Positions 6,741 to 7,127 of a DNA stretch of 7,127 nt are shown here, piece after piece. The stretch is from Bacillota bacterium. Its GTDB lineage: Bacteria > Bacillota > Clostridia > Acetivibrionales > DSM-1351. Numbering within the stretch: the stretch's first letter is position 1; each line of letters starts with the position of its first letter. Below the pieces are notes generated by a model. The model was not told the DNA's origin. It saw only the letters and a program-made list of their open reading frames with translations, and made no database searches. The translations under genes and the position numbers were made by a program. The stretch spans positions 1-7,127 of the forward strand of contig JAEYNY010000146.1 in the NCBI GenBank assembly GCA_023412275.1, written 5' to 3'.

Positions 6741-6749
6741 TGATATAAT
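6741..6749 (+). promoter_or_regulatory. Extended -10 element just before the Nudix gene
   Basis: TGATATAAT is a perfect extended -10 (TG, one base, TATAAT). No -35 is seen at the right distance. If used, transcription would begin at about 6756, inside the annotated start codon region. Translation would then have to start at the ATG at 6774 or 6783, or be leaderless. It may instead be coincidental AT-rich DNA. Confidence 0.25.
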
Positions 6750-6752
6750 TTT

Positions 6753-7127
6753 ATGAACAGCTATGTTAAAACCATGAGGTCAATGATAGGAACAAAACCA
6801 TTGCTGATTTGTGGAGCCAGTGTAATTGTTATTCGTGATGGACATATTCTGCTGCAGAAACGCAAAGACAATGGATGTTGGGGCTACCATGGTGGATGCC
6901 TTGAATTGGGTGAACGCCTAGAAGATGCGGCAAAGAGAGAACTATACGAAGAAACTGGCTTAAAGGTTAATTCTATGAAACTTTATGGTGTCTTCTCAGG
7001 TCCTGAGCTTCATTATGTGTACCCACACGGAGACGAAGTATATAATGTCGACACCGTTTATATATGTGATGACTTCGAGGGAGAATTGAGTGCAGACACT
7101 GCTGAAGTATCCGAACTCAGGTGGTTC
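6753..7127 (+). CDS. Nudix hydrolase, 3' end cut by window edge
   Basis: The frame is open for 125 codons to the right edge and encodes most of a Nudix domain. The Nudix box is intact at residues 48-70, fitting Gx5Ex7REUxEExGU: Gly48, Glu54, Arg62-Glu63, Glu66-Glu67 and Gly69. Before it come a hydrophobic strand (ICGASVIVI), LLQKRK and a WGYHGG segment. These enzymes hydrolyse a nucleoside diphosphate linked to another group, with substrates ranging from oxidised dNTPs to nucleotide sugars. The N-terminus resembles a common family of ~150-160-residue housekeeping Nudix proteins, which supports the ATG at 6753. However, the nearest ribosome binding site (AAAGGA, 6733-6738) is 14 nt away, so ATG 6774 or 6783 cannot be excluded. 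It is the same strand as the helicase operon but 226 nt past its stop, so it may be unrelated. Confidence 0.88.
   Translation, partial: MNSYVKTMRSMIGTKPLLICGASVIVIRDGHILLQKRKDNGCWGYHGGCLELGERLEDAAKRELYEETGLKVNSMKLYGVFSGPELHYVYPHGDEVYNVDTVYICDDFEGELSADTAEVSELRWF

Overview
The window looks like a defence-rich accessory segment from a low-to-moderate GC Gram-positive bacterium, probably a clostridial Firmicute. The reasons are strong purine-rich ribosome binding sites (AAGGAG, AGGGGGAG, AAAGGA), a GTG start, AT-rich intergenic DNA with sigma-A-like promoters, and family resemblances. This host assignment is inference; no taxonomic marker gene is present.

Left half, minus strand (1-3681). Reading 5' to 3' on the minus strand, the first genes are a Hachiman anti-phage pair: hamA (DUF1837, PD-(D/E)xK nuclease, 280 aa), then hamB (SF2 helicase, 724 aa). 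Their stop and start overlap in an ATGA. A good sigma-A-like promoter lies just upstream of hamA. About 150 bp past the hamB stop, a third minus-strand gene begins with its own clear promoter and an operator-like palindrome at the predicted transcription start. It runs off the left edge. Its 170 visible residues carry a phosphoribosyltransferase PRPP-loop signature (DDCVFTGN) and fit the PRTase-like 'conflict effector' type (PRTase-CE). This part of the window is AT-rich, about 28-33% GC in the 60-base lines I counted.

Intergenic region 3682-3916. This is a divergent promoter region. It holds the hamAB promoter, a candidate plus-strand promoter, a tandem 10-bp repeat and a 17-bp near-palindrome that could bind regulators.

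Right half, plus strand (3917-7127). A small all-alpha MazG-like NTP pyrophosphohydrolase (105 aa) is followed 33 nt later by a 752-aa fusion of an N-terminal Vsr/DUF559-like nuclease domain to an SF2 DECH helicase. They look like a two-gene operon. A possible 62-aa ORF overlaps the helicase stop, and a Nudix hydrolase gene runs off the right edge. GC here is about 42-53% in the lines counted, a sharp change from the Hachiman side.

How the genes may work together. HamA and HamB are known to form a complex in which the helicase senses damaged or abnormal DNA and releases a non-specific nuclease. The right-hand operon repeats the nuclease-plus-helicase theme in a single chain, paired with a nucleotide-hydrolysing enzyme. 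The most interesting possibilities are that the PRTase-like protein is a third or accessory component of this Hachiman locus, and that the NTP-PPase/nuclease-helicase pair is a separate, poorly described defence module. Neither can be proved from this window alone.
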